Positions 1-7,362 of a stretch of 34,080 nucleotides of DNA are shown here, piece after piece. The translations under genes were made by a program, and so were the position numbers. This stretch comes from a virus. Each line of letters opens with the position of its first letter. The stretch's first letter is position 1. Under the pieces are notes generated by a model. It saw only the letters and a list, made by a program, of their open reading frames with translations. It searched no databases and had not been told where the DNA came from. The stretch spans positions 1-34,080 of IMG/VR virus record IMGVR_UViG_3300017971_000570, one strand, 5' to 3'.

Positions 1-1
1 C

Positions 2-451
2 ATTGAGCAACTGCTATTGCACGGAAAACCACTTACAGACAATCAGATAGACAGGTACACGAAAATGTGGATAGCAAACCGCAGATGGCATGAAACTTAT
101 TTTGCCGTCAAGATGGCACACAAGGCACTGGAGAGATCTCTGAAGCTATTAAGCGAATGCAGACGCAATAACAGGATTCCCATAGCTGTGATACAGCAGG
201 TTTGCCTCAGCAGCAAACCATCGGTGGATGTCTACAACAGCCTGACCGTTCGGCTAGTAAAAGAGAAAATAATGTCACCAGATGTCTGGAGGGGAATCAA
301 GGATGACAAGATTCCAGAATTTTCCAAGGTGCTGGAGTTTGCAGTGCCACATTTTTTAAACGATAAAACTAAAAACTTGAATGAGATCCAAGAAAACCAT
401 ACTGATTCTTGGAACGGTATTAACGAAAGGGCATATGAAAAATCCATTTAA
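2..451 (+). CDS. Hypothetical protein, 5' partial
   Basis: The reading frame is open from the left edge, so the gene probably starts upstream. A TTG at 17 is the first possible start inside the window, but no ribosome binding site can be seen there. The visible 150 residues are basic and mostly helical (motif WIANRRWHETYFAVKMAHKA). I recognise no domain. It overlaps the next gene by 17 nt, so both belong to the same operon. Its function is unknown; it could be the tail of a larger DNA-metabolism protein encoded upstream. Confidence 0.6.
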   Translation: MEQLLLHGKPLTDNQIDRYTKMWIANRRWHETYFAVKMAHKALERSLKLLSECRRNNRIPIAVIQQVCLSSKPSVDVYNSLTVRLVKEKIMSPDVWRGIKDDKIPEFSKVLEFAVPHFLNDKTKNLNEIQENHTDSWNGINERAYEKSI

Positions 452-671
452 ACGAGCATATTTTGTATGTGCGATGGTCAAGACGAGAAAGAAGGGTGCT
501 AGCAGAATACAGGAGCATTTCCACAATGGCATCATCAACGTGCCGATCTTTCACAAGAAGGATTATACGTTGCTTAACAACCTGACAATGACCTTTGCCA
601 GTAACATATCGAAACAAAAAGAGGATATAGAGATCAAGGAACTGGTGATTGTTTCATTGAATAAGGTATGA
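435..671 (+). CDS. Small basic hypothetical protein
   Basis: This is a 78-residue protein beginning MKNPFKRAYFVCAMVKTRKK. The start at 435 is preferred over an in-frame ATG at 381 because a GAAAGG ribosome binding site lies at 425-430, and the 381 start would bury the gene in the previous one. No signal peptide or known domain is seen. Its stop overlaps the next start in an ATGA arrangement, which points to translational coupling. Function unknown. Confidence 0.6.
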   Translation: MKNPFKRAYFVCAMVKTRKKGASRIQEHFHNGIINVPIFHKKDYTLLNNLTMTFASNISKQKEDIEIKELVIVSLNKV

Positions 672-871
672 CTTTAGAGTTTATCAGATACCCTAATGAA
701 AGCGATCTGGATTTTGCATACAGGATCAGACAGGCAAGCAACAAGCTTGGTTATAAACTGTTGGATTCAAATGCTTGTGATCCAGAAAATACGATTCCCA
801 GTGTGCAACTGAGGAAAATAACAACAGACAACGGTACGAGATATAAATATGAAACAAATAAGAAAAGGTAG
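668..871 (+). CDS. Small hypothetical protein
   Basis: This is a 67-residue protein beginning MTLEFIRYPNESDLDFAYRI. The ATG overlaps the previous stop (ATGA), so it is probably coupled. The N-terminus alternates short strand and helix, and the C-terminus is basic (KYETNKKR). It overlaps the next small gene by 23 nt. I do not recognise the family. Its place among short overlapping ORFs is typical of phage early regions. Confidence 0.55.
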   Translation: MTLEFIRYPNESDLDFAYRIRQASNKLGYKLLDSNACDPENTIPSVQLRKITTDNGTRYKYETNKKR

Positions 872-1022
872 TTTTTATTCACAGGATTCAGATGACGAAC
901 GGGTAATCGAAAAGATTAAACGGGAACTGGGTCAGGGTGACTGGAAAATCGACATGAAGCGTTCGGGTGCCATGGTCAAGTGGGTTGCTGAAAAGGATAT
1001 TCCAATACAGGGACCACTATGA
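849..1022 (+). CDS. Very small hypothetical protein
   Basis: This is a 57-residue ORF beginning MKQIRKGSFYSQDSDDERV and ending DIPIQGPL. It is charged, and its N-terminus lies inside the end of the previous gene. Its TGA overlaps the ATG of the next gene (ATGA), which fits the coupled style of this operon and supports it as real. Ribosome binding is weak (CGAGAT upstream). No domain recognised. Confidence 0.5.
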   Translation: MKQIRKGSFYSQDSDDERVIEKIKRELGQGDWKIDMKRSGAMVKWVAEKDIPIQGPL

Positions 1023-1408
1023 AACAGGGAACAGGATACAAGGACAAGCTGGTTGCCGTAATCAAGGGCTTGCGACTGGAGGAAGGATTCACCCTCAAGG
1101 AACTGCTCAAGAAACCACCGTCATATTATGAAAAGGTTGGACTGGATTTCCTCAGGCTGGCAGAGATTGGCATGAGAGAAATCAATCGGGTCGATCAGGT
1201 CCGACACGAGTCGGGTGAGGATTTCCAGAAAGAGAAACGTAAGCTAATCATGCAGATTCTGTTGGAACCAGAAGATCAGCCAGATTATCGGATCAATATA
1301 ACAAAACTAATTGACGATTTTGAAAATCTTGTGAGACATAATCAGGACGAAATAAGGGACAAGGGAAAGAAGAACGGAAAAATATTTGGCATCTTTGGGA
1401 AGCAGTGA
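1019..1408 (+). CDS. Charged helical hypothetical protein
   Basis: This 129-residue protein begins MKQGTGYKDKLVAVIKGLRL, with an AGGGA ribosome binding site 6 nt upstream. It is rich in Lys, Glu and Arg and predicted mostly helical. The C-terminus is a basic tail with Gly and Phe (KKNGKIFGIFGKQ). It starts with an ATGA overlap and ends with TGATG, a possible start of a further, interrupted ORF. It is the last intact gene before the terminator at about 1.55 kb. Function unknown. Confidence 0.65.
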   Translation: MKQGTGYKDKLVAVIKGLRLEEGFTLKELLKKPPSYYEKVGLDFLRLAEIGMREINRVDQVRHESGEDFQKEKRKLIMQILLEPEDQPDYRINITKLIDDFENLVRHNQDEIRDKGKKNGKIFGIFGKQ

Positions 1409-1549
1409 TGGGCAGAGTCCATATTCTAACGAATGGTTGAACTGGGTTTGTCCAGCTGTTTCCCAATGCAGCGGTGCTTGACAATGACGAGAACAAGCAT
1501 GATGATGAGCATCGAGACAGTTACTCGATAACACTCATACTAAGCAAAA

Positions 1550-1578
1550 CCCCCAGTCAGATCGGCTGGGGGTTTTTT
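1550..1578 (+). terminator. Rho-independent terminator
   Basis: CCCCCAG (1550-1556) pairs perfectly with CTGGGGG (1566-1572) around a 9-nt loop, followed by six T at 1573-1578. Four A at 1546-1549 can extend the stem on the other strand, so it may act in both directions. It closes the upstream small-gene operon. Confidence 0.85.
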
Positions 1579-1595
1579 GCTTTAATAAGCAGAAA

Positions 1596-1627
1596 GGGGG
1601 GTCTATTGCATTCTCAGCAGACCCCCC
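1596..1627. terminator. Second GC-rich hairpin, possibly a minus-strand terminator
   Basis: A perfect 9-bp inverted repeat GGGGGGTCT / AGACCCCCC (1596-1604 with 1619-1627) encloses a 14-nt loop. No T-run follows it on the + strand. Read on the - strand it is followed by TTTCT, which would suit a weak terminator for antisense transcription. It lies only 18 nt after the first terminator. Confidence 0.5.
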
Positions 1628-1637
1628 TATCGACAAG

Positions 1638-1741
1638 TTAACTTTTTCATATGCTTGCATTATACACTAACTGTCAACTATTCGTAAAATATGATCATGT
1701 TTTTGTTGACTATGCTCATGCATATGATCATATTGGAGTCT
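1638..1741 (+). promoter_or_regulatory. Candidate promoter/operator region of the DNA metabolism operon
   Basis: This AT-rich stretch lies between the terminators and the next gene. Two promoter-like sets can be drawn: TTAACT (1638-1643), 17 nt, TATACA (1661-1666); and TTGACT (1706-1711) with a poor -10 near 1728-1733. TATGATCAT occurs at 1690-1698 and 1723-1731, exactly 33 bp apart, about three helical turns. The second copy is centred in a perfect 12-bp palindrome at 1722-1733. This fits an operator pair, but the regulator is unknown; the nearby ribbon-helix-helix protein at 2697 is one candidate. The gene-free stretch 1409-1741 otherwise holds only the interrupted ORF and the two hairpins. 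Confidence 0.45.
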
Positions 1742-1942
1742 ATGAAAAAAATCACAGACAAGGAACTATTCGATGAGATCTTTGCAGATCTTGATTTAGA
1801 GGCTGCTCACGATCTTTTAACTGAAGAAGAGGTAGATGACCTGTTCGAGCGTGAGAAAGCCCGTTTACGGGTGTCTCAGGGGCATTCTCGCTATGACGAG
1901 GATGGTGACATTTCGGCAATGATGGAGTTGACCATCAGCTAA
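1742..1942 (+). CDS. Small acidic hypothetical protein
   Basis: This is a 66-residue acidic protein beginning MKKITDKELFDEIFADLDLE. The start at 1742 is chosen over the in-frame ATG at 1691 because GGAG lies at 1735-1738 and the longer version would translate the promoter/operator palindromes. The sequence is helical and rich in Asp and Glu (LLTEEEVDDLFEREKARLR). It is the first gene after the promoter region and may be an early regulatory or inhibitor protein, but no family is recognised. Confidence 0.6.
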   Translation: MKKITDKELFDEIFADLDLEAAHDLLTEEEVDDLFEREKARLRVSQGHSRYDEDGDISAMMELTIS

Positions 1943-1969
1943 AATTAAGAAACATCAACGAAAGGTACT

Positions 1970-2659
1970 ATGCACGACTATATATGCGATATCGAGACTG
2001 CCCCAGATCCTGAGGTAATCGAGAAAATCAACAAGTTCTATCCATTCCGACCAGAGGACGTTAATCGAGATCCTCGCTGGAAGGATGAGACTTATGAACG
2101 CAAGGTAGAAGAGGCACGGAATAACCACCTGCCCAAGATGCTGGATAAGGCACAGCTTGATCCAGCATTATCTTTTATCTGCTCGTTTGGCTTGCTGCAC
2201 ATTGACAGTGATGAGCCAAAACTGAGGTTCACATTTAATCCAGATGAAGAGAAGGATGCTCTGGAGTGGATCTTCGACAAGATGAACAGCAGGATTGAGC
2301 CGATTCGGGTTATTGGATATAATCTGATGGATTTCGATCTGGAGTTCATTTGGAGACGGGCATGGCATCACCGCATAAAACCACCCATGCGGATGAGGAA
2401 GGGACGGTACTGGAATGCTGAACGGGTCGTGGACCTGATGGATGAATTTGCATTCAACAATTCCAAGAACCCGTGGCTTTCACTAGAGAAGGTGGTCAGG
2501 ATACTGGAGATCGAATGCCCAGAACGCCCACAGGGTATTACTGGAAAGGATTTCTGGAACCTGATCAGCAGCGGTGACCCAATCGAGCGTGGCATGGGTG
2601 ATGCCTATGCACGTTCAGATCTCTTCGAGGAAAGGGATCTCGCACGAATCATTTTATAG
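1970..2659 (+). CDS. DnaQ-like (DEDDy) 3'-5' exonuclease
   Basis: This 229-residue protein has the three motifs of DEDD exonucleases. ExoI is YICDIETAPDPE (D7, E9), ExoII is GYNLMDFDLEFIW (N118, D123) and ExoIII is YARSDLFEERDL (Y213, D217). The Tyr in ExoIII puts it in the DEDDy class. The layout resembles stand-alone exonuclease domains related to the proofreading domain of family B polymerases. It would degrade DNA 3'-5' using two metal ions bound by the acidic residues. GAAAGG before the ATG serves as ribosome binding site. Its place among replication genes suggests proofreading or recombination end-processing. Confidence 0.85.
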   Translation: MHDYICDIETAPDPEVIEKINKFYPFRPEDVNRDPRWKDETYERKVEEARNNHLPKMLDKAQLDPALSFICSFGLLHIDSDEPKLRFTFNPDEEKDALEWIFDKMNSRIEPIRVIGYNLMDFDLEFIWRRAWHHRIKPPMRMRKGRYWNAERVVDLMDEFAFNNSKNPWLSLEKVVRILEIECPERPQGITGKDFWNLISSGDPIERGMGDAYARSDLFEERDLARIIL

Positions 2660-2696
2660 GACACGAGTGTTCGAGTAACATAACCCACTTAGACCT

Positions 2697-2867
2697 ATGA
2701 AAGAAAAACAAGAAAAACCAAAAAAAATCAATCGAGTCCGACTGGGTGGAGGTGGACCCTACGTTGACAAGGAAACCTTTGATGAGATCCACAGGCGTAA
2801 AGAGGCTGAGGAAATCTCAATCGGCAAGGTGATCGACAGGGCAATCGCTGCCACCAAGAAGGACTAA
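2697..2867 (+). CDS. Small ribbon-helix-helix-like DNA-binding protein
   Basis: This 56-residue protein begins MKEKQEKPKKINRVRLGGGG. A basic N-terminus leads to a short strand (NRVRLGG), then a helix (KETFDEIHRRKEAEE), a turn, and a second helix (SIGKVIDRAIAAT). This order fits the ribbon-helix-helix fold of CopG/Arc/MetJ repressors, which bind operators as dimers through the strand. No Shine-Dalgarno sequence is seen before the ATG. It may regulate phage genes, possibly at the palindromes around 1690-1733. The fold assignment is by pattern only. Confidence 0.6.
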   Translation: MKEKQEKPKKINRVRLGGGGPYVDKETFDEIHRRKEAEEISIGKVIDRAIAATKKD

Positions 2868-2894
2868 TCTATTAACATCAAATAAATCAAAATT

Positions 2895-3437
2895 ATGTCA
2901 CAAAGCAAAATAACTGAAGTGCAGCCGAATGGTTCATTCGTTTACCAACAAGGACCACTGGCTGGAAAAACTGGATACGGGTTCATCTACAAGTTTGAAG
3001 ATGGAACCGATGGTCGTTGTGTACACATGACCGAACAACCGAAGTTCAATGTTGGAGACACCGTTGAAATCGAAGAGGCTGGAAACGATCCTCAGGGCAA
3101 CCGTAAGGTCAAACTGAGCAGACAGGGAGGTGGAAACTTCCGTGGAGGTTCTGGTGGAGGTGGTTACGATGGTGGTGTCGGTGTCGTGTGTGGCATGGCA
3201 AGTAAAGAAGCAGTCCGAATGCTTTGTTATAACAAGGCAAAACCTCTCAAGGGAGAAAGCCTAAGGGCGTTTATTGTCAGGATTGGTTCTGAGATCGTTG
3301 AAGCTGATCAGGACTTAGTGAAAAAGTACACTCCTGCAAAGCCAGCATCGCAACAGCAACAGTCCAACCAGAACCAGTCCCAACCTGAACAGCAGGATGA
3401 GGACGACATGTTCGATGAGGACGATGTTCCGTTCTGA
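2895..3437 (+). CDS. Atypical SSB-like single-stranded DNA-binding protein
   Basis: This 180-residue protein has an N-terminal beta-rich domain of about 75 residues that looks like a small OB fold (GYGFIYKFEDGTDGRCVHM, then FNVGDTVEIEEAG). A Gly-rich linker follows (about 79-95), then a helical segment (about 100-143), a Gln/Asn/Ser-rich stretch, and the acidic tip DEDDMFDEDDVPF. That tip matches the C-terminal tail by which bacterial SSBs recruit partner proteins. The OB region is shorter than in classical SSBs and a helical domain is inserted, so this is not a canonical SSB. No Shine-Dalgarno sequence; the leader is A-rich. Confidence 0.7.
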   Translation: MSQSKITEVQPNGSFVYQQGPLAGKTGYGFIYKFEDGTDGRCVHMTEQPKFNVGDTVEIEEAGNDPQGNRKVKLSRQGGGNFRGGSGGGGYDGGVGVVCGMASKEAVRMLCYNKAKPLKGESLRAFIVRIGSEIVEADQDLVKKYTPAKPASQQQQSNQNQSQPEQQDEDDMFDEDDVPF

Positions 3438-3463
3438 GACGGTGACAAATCGAGGATAATAAT

Positions 3464-4420
3464 ATGAGCAAAACCAAGGAAGAGTCTAGAAATAGCATCC
3501 TTGCCAAACCACTTGAGATCACCCCTGCCATGTTCGATGGCAAGGGTGTGATCGAGTTGGTGGATAATCTGGACAAGGATCTGCGTTCCATCGTGCTCGA
3601 TGGGACTACGGCAAAAGGTCGTCAGGAATGTGTTTCACTGGCAGCGAATGTCAGGAGTTCAAAAGTGCACATTGACAAGGTCGGTGCGGAACTCGTCAAG
3701 CCTCTCAAGGACAAGGCTAAGATCATTGATGTCCAGCGAAAGCAAGTCAGGGATAAACTTGATGCACTTGCCGTTTACCTCAGGCAACCAGCAACCGACT
3801 GGGAAACGTCTGAGGCAAAGCGTAAGGACAGTCATCGTAAGGCATTGCAGGACATCCTCAAGTTGAAGGACAATGTCGAGTTCATGGGTATCAACCAGAT
3901 CATGGACCGCATTACCAGCTTGGAAGGATACAAGACGTACAACTTCGAGGAATACTCCAATGATGCCAAGAGTTACATCACAGGCATCGAGGTTGCTCTT
4001 AACGGTGCTCTGGCTAATGCCAAGAAGCGTGAAGAGGATGCAAAGGAACTGGAACGGTTACGCAGGGAGAAAGCGGAACGTGAAGCAGCTGAAGCTAAGA
4101 AGGCAGCTGCAACACCTACACCTCTAGCACCTGAGGTTCCTGTTAAGCCGTATGCGGAATCAGTCGAACCAGAGAAACCGTTGCCACCAGAGGATGTGCC
4201 AGTAATGCCACATGCTCAAGCACAGGATGCCCGTGGACCTGCACCGACAACACCCAAACCAGTGAACAATTCCCGTGAACACATGAGGCAGGTGCACAAC
4301 GAGGTTGTGGATACGCTCATGCGTTTGACTCCACTGGATCAGGCAAGTGCACAAGCTGTTGTAGTTGCCATCGTAACGAAGAAAATTCCACATGTATCAA
4401 TAAGCTATGAAACAGATTAA
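3464..4420 (+). CDS. Coiled-coil protein of the recombination/replication cluster
   Basis: This 318-residue protein has an N-terminal segment with REC...AANVRSSKVHIDKVG and a following LDALAVYLRQPATDW block. It resembles coil-containing phage proteins often found beside SSB and recombinase genes. A basic coiled coil (about 185-215, AKKREEDAKELERLRREKAE) leads to a Pro/Ala/Glu linker (about 220-270) and a small C-terminal helical domain. CGAGGAT serves as ribosome binding site. Its end overlaps the resolvase gene by 14 nt. A role as an accessory single-strand annealing or nucleoprotein factor is inference. Confidence 0.55.
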   Translation: MSKTKEESRNSILAKPLEITPAMFDGKGVIELVDNLDKDLRSIVLDGTTAKGRQECVSLAANVRSSKVHIDKVGAELVKPLKDKAKIIDVQRKQVRDKLDALAVYLRQPATDWETSEAKRKDSHRKALQDILKLKDNVEFMGINQIMDRITSLEGYKTYNFEEYSNDAKSYITGIEVALNGALANAKKREEDAKELERLRREKAEREAAEAKKAAATPTPLAPEVPVKPYAESVEPEKPLPPEDVPVMPHAQAQDARGPAPTTPKPVNNSREHMRQVHNEVVDTLMRLTPLDQASAQAVVVAIVTKKIPHVSISYETD

Positions 4421-4847
4421 GATTGCGATTGATCCCGGCAAGACAGGTGCTTTGGCAGTACGCTACCCAGAGGGAACTGTCGATGTTTTCAAGTACAAGA
4501 GCGAGGCAGACATGAGAGACTCGTTAGCTGAAATAAAACGCTATGCTAGTACGGAAAAATATCGGCTTTCTGCTGTGCTTGAAAAAGTCCGTTCCAGCCC
4601 ACAGCAGGGTGTGACATCAGCTTTCACATTCGGATGGAATTACGGGTTCTGGAGAGGTCTTCTACAGGCATACAGGATTTCATTCCGTGAGGTTCGTCCA
4701 CAGGACTGGCAGAAGGGTCTTGTGCCAGCTAAAAAACAGAAAGGCGAACGCAAGCATGCTTTAAAGCAGATTGCAGAGGAACGGTTCCCAGAACTGAAAG
4801 TAACTTTAGCTACAGCAGATGCACTGCTGATGCTGGACAATGCATAA
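4407..4847 (+). CDS. RuvC-like Holliday junction resolvase
   Basis: This 146-residue protein has the RNase H-fold motifs of the RuvC family. The first strand is KIAIDPGKTGALAV with catalytic D9, the central acidic residue is E59 in AVLEKV, and the C-terminal helix is TLATADALLMLDNA with D138. A basic patch (KKQKGERKHALKQIAEERFP) fits DNA contact. The length is typical of phage RuvC-like enzymes. It would resolve branched intermediates before packaging. It overlaps the preceding coiled-coil gene and has no ribosome binding site of its own, so it is probably coupled. Confidence 0.85.
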   Translation: MKQIKIAIDPGKTGALAVRYPEGTVDVFKYKSEADMRDSLAEIKRYASTEKYRLSAVLEKVRSSPQQGVTSAFTFGWNYGFWRGLLQAYRISFREVRPQDWQKGLVPAKKQKGERKHALKQIAEERFPELKVTLATADALLMLDNA

Positions 4848-4863
4848 CATCAACGCAAAATAA

Positions 4864-5439
4864 ATGAAAAGAGATCACATATACAAGAAGGTTGCTGTAA
4901 CTCCGAAGAAAACGGTCATTCACTTCAAGCTGTTTGAGAATGATCCGTTTGAGCGGATTGCAGTACACGACACCGCACTGCCAGCTGAGGCAGCAGCACA
5001 CCTACAGGCATTCGTTGAAATCATCATCAAGGAAGGTGAGGACAAAATCAAGGCTGATGACCGTCAGGAACGTATCGATTTCTCTGATGACGAGATCGAG
5101 GACGATTTTCCTGAGGAAGATCCTGATGTTGAGGAAGTCGAGGATGCCGAAGAAAGCATCATCACTGAGGATGATGGAATGGAAGAAGAGGAGTCTCCAG
5201 AAGAGGAACCAGTGGACTTCACCAACGAACCGCTACCAGTAATCGAGAACACCGAAATGCCTGACTATCGGGCAATGACCAAGGAGCACCTGATCTGGTA
5301 CGTTAACAACTCAGAGAAGGATGTTTTAATTGAGGACGTGAAGTTTAACTTCAGCAAGAACCTCAGCCCAGATGCCAGTCTGGAAGTAATTCGTGAGCAG
5401 GTGATTGAACTTGCTGCGAAAGAACTCAAGTGGAAATAG
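4864..5439 (+). CDS. Acidic protein with a split-domain layout
   Basis: This 191-residue protein has a basic beta-rich N-terminus (about 1-60), a long acidic low-complexity centre (about 70-130, dominated by Glu and Asp), and a C-terminal helical domain of about 55 residues (PDYRAMTKEHLIWYVNNSEK). The acidic centre could mimic DNA or tether partners. No family recognised. The ATG lacks a Shine-Dalgarno sequence and is preceded by AACATCAACGCAAAATAA, a context shared with the gene at 1970. It ends just before a hairpin and the primase gene. Confidence 0.55.
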   Translation: MKRDHIYKKVAVTPKKTVIHFKLFENDPFERIAVHDTALPAEAAAHLQAFVEIIIKEGEDKIKADDRQERIDFSDDEIEDDFPEEDPDVEEVEDAEESIITEDDGMEEEESPEEEPVDFTNEPLPVIENTEMPDYRAMTKEHLIWYVNNSEKDVLIEDVKFNFSKNLSPDASLEVIREQVIELAAKELKWK

Positions 5440-5457
5440 CTTGGGGCATACATATCT

Positions 5458-5491
5458 GACGGGGGAGGGCTGGACCTCCCTTCCCCGTCTT
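5458..5491 (+). terminator. GC-rich hairpin before the primase gene
   Basis: GACGGGG (5458-5464) pairs with CCCCGTC (5483-5489), and GAGGG (5465-5469) with CTCCC (5476-5480), around a 6-nt loop with a TT bulge. Only TT and then AATC follow, so intrinsic termination should be weak. It may be an attenuator or a transcript-end protector that tunes primase-helicase expression from its start 15 nt downstream. Confidence 0.6.
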
Positions 5492-5505
5492 AATCACAGA
5501 AAACA

Positions 5506-7362
5506 ATGGACGCACAATCAGTTAAGGTAAAATTGCTGGCACAAATAATACCCGTGCTGGAACATCTCTTCCCAGAAGGAGTCGTCAAAGGGAAGATTTT
5601 TTATATTGGCAACATCGAGGGAGAGAAGGGCAATAGCCTACACGTCATGCTCGATGGTGAAGCAGCTGGTGGATTCAAGGACCATGCAACTGGCGAGACT
5701 GGTGACATCTATACTCTATGGATGAAAAGTCGCAACATCTCGTTCGTTGATGCACTGGATCAGGCAAAGAGATTTCTTGGCATAACCGAAGTCAGGAAGG
5801 TGATGGAATCCAAACCAAAGGGATACGACAACAAGGTCATGGGTTCGATGTCTGGTACACCTGCACACAAGTATCTAAATGATCGAGGAATATCGGATCA
5901 AACCCTGAAGAGGTATAAGGTTCGTATTCACCCAGACGCTACAAATCCAGCATATGCATTCCAGTACATGACCTGTGAAGGCGAGAGGGCACATGTGAAG
6001 TATTGTTCGCTTGCCCGTGATGATCGTGGCAGGAAGAAGATCTGGAGCACACCACCGTTCCCGACACTGTGGGGATGGTGGACCGTCACACCGCATGACC
6101 GTAGCGTTATCATCACTGAGGGTGAGATCGATGCCATGACACTTTACCAGATGAATCCAGACATGCCAGTTATGTCCATGCATTCGGGCACTGGCAACCT
6201 GAACTGGATCGATAATGACTACCATGCACTGAACCAGTTCGAGACGATCTATCTGGTGACAGACAGGGATGATGCAGGAGACAAGTGTGCTGAGGAAGTC
6301 AGCAAGAGACTGGGACAGGCACGGGTAATGCGTGTGCCGATCCCGATGCCGTACAATGATGTCAATGATGCATTCATGTCTGGGGATGAACGCATGGTGG
6401 AATGGACGAATCTGCTGGAGAAGGCATACTTCTACACCCCAGAGACGATACGCAAGCCAAGCAGTTTTGTGAAGGAAGCGAAGCGGTATGTGGCGAAAGC
6501 TAAGAAGGAGAAGGAACACAATACGTTCATGTTCCCCAGTGTGCCGTTTGCGTACAGGGATGGTGAGACGACTATCGTGTCAGGAGAGCCGGGGCACGGC
6601 AAGTCCGACTGGCTATACCAGTCCCACATCCACGAGATGCACATGGGCAAGAAGGTCATGATCTGCTCACTGGAGATCCCCCCTGCCAAGATGCTTGCAA
6701 TCCTCGTGCAACAGAAGGTCGGTGGTGAACCTACCGATGAACAGATCGACACCACTGCCAAGTGGCTTGATGAGAAGATGGTTTACCATTCAGGCAAATC
6801 ACCACGAGGTGCAGACTTCAGCCTCAAGTGGGAGGAACTTCTCGATGACATGGAGTACGCCTACAGGCGTTATGGCATAACACGGTTCGTGATCGATTCA
6901 CTGCACTTCTTGGTAATGAAGGACGACTATGAGAAGCAGGACAAGATCACAGTCCAGCTGCAACAGTTTAACCTGAACCACAACACGCACACGGCATTGG
7001 TCGCACACTCCAATCTCAAGGGCAGGAAGGAAGGATCAATACCCAGTCGCCACGATGTCGAGGGATCTGGTGGGATGATCAAGCCAATCGATAACGGGAT
7101 CACGATCTGGAGACACGAGGAAAAGCAGAGCAGGGTACAAGATCCAGACAAGTACGACACCACACTGGAGAAGGCAGAAGCACTACATGACGGTGTGATG
7201 AAGATCTGGAAGCAGCGTGAGACTGGCGACCATGGCACATGGAAAATGTATTTTGATAAGGGTAGCAGGACATTCAGGATGCAAAGCTACGGAATGAAGC
7301 ACTTCTTCAGCCGAACCACACAAGATGAAGAGAAACCAGAATTGGAACAGGGGGAATTCTAA
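5506..7362 (+). CDS. Primase-helicase (T7 gp4/TWINKLE-like)
   Basis: This 618-residue replication protein unwinds DNA and probably primes lagging-strand synthesis. The N-terminal 110 residues resemble the primase N-domain (FKDHATGETGDIYTLW) but contain no Cys, so the usual zinc ribbon is missing. A TOPRIM domain follows, with VIITEGEIDAM (E205) and LVTDRDDAGDKC (D253, D255). The RecA-like helicase domain carries Walker A GEPGHGKS (360-367), Walker B FVIDSLHFL (D464), TALVAHSN (motif H3-like) and DNGITIWRHE near the arginine finger. No Shine-Dalgarno sequence precedes the ATG. It overlaps the next gene through TAATG. Confidence 0.92.
   Translation: MDAQSVKVKLLAQIIPVLEHLFPEGVVKGKIFYIGNIEGEKGNSLHVMLDGEAAGGFKDHATGETGDIYTLWMKSRNISFVDALDQAKRFLGITEVRKVMESKPKGYDNKVMGSMSGTPAHKYLNDRGISDQTLKRYKVRIHPDATNPAYAFQYMTCEGERAHVKYCSLARDDRGRKKIWSTPPFPTLWGWWTVTPHDRSVIITEGEIDAMTLYQMNPDMPVMSMHSGTGNLNWIDNDYHALNQFETIYLVTDRDDAGDKCAEEVSKRLGQARVMRVPIPMPYNDVNDAFMSGDERMVEWTNLLEKAYFYTPETIRKPSSFVKEAKRYVAKAKKEKEHNTFMFPSVPFAYRDGETTIVSGEPGHGKSDWLYQSHIHEMHMGKKVMICSLEIPPAKMLAILVQQKVGGEPTDEQIDTTAKWLDEKMVYHSGKSPRGADFSLKWEELLDDMEYAYRRYGITRFVIDSLHFLVMKDDYEKQDKITVQLQQFNLNHNTHTALVAHSNLKGRKEGSIPSRHDVEGSGGMIKPIDNGITIWRHEEKQSRVQDPDKYDTTLEKAEALHDGVMKIWKQRETGDHGTWKMYFDKGSRTFRMQSYGMKHFFSRTTQDEEKPELEQGEF

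Larger units (their letters stand above)
1408..1641 (+). pseudogene. Possible interrupted small ORF (in-frame TGA)
   Basis: The ATG at 1408 overlaps the previous TGA, exactly the coupling style used upstream. The frame reads MGRVHILTNG, meets TGA at 1438-1440, then continues open to TAA at 1639-1641. The part after the stop (TGFVQLFPNAAVLDNDENKH and on) looks protein-like up to about 1545, where the terminator begins. It could be a nonsense-mutated remnant, a readthrough product, or chance. TGA is used as a normal stop by neighbouring genes, so a changed genetic code is not supported. Confidence 0.25.

Noticed and set aside
1409-1741. tRNA or known riboswitch in the longest gene-free stretch
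   Set aside because: Hairpins are present, but no cloverleaf, acceptor end or known riboswitch core can be drawn.
5875-6519. 214-codon ORF on the minus strand
   Set aside because: It lies fully inside the primase-helicase gene, which has clear motifs; there is no start context, and the product is a Cys/His-rich shadow of the sense codons.
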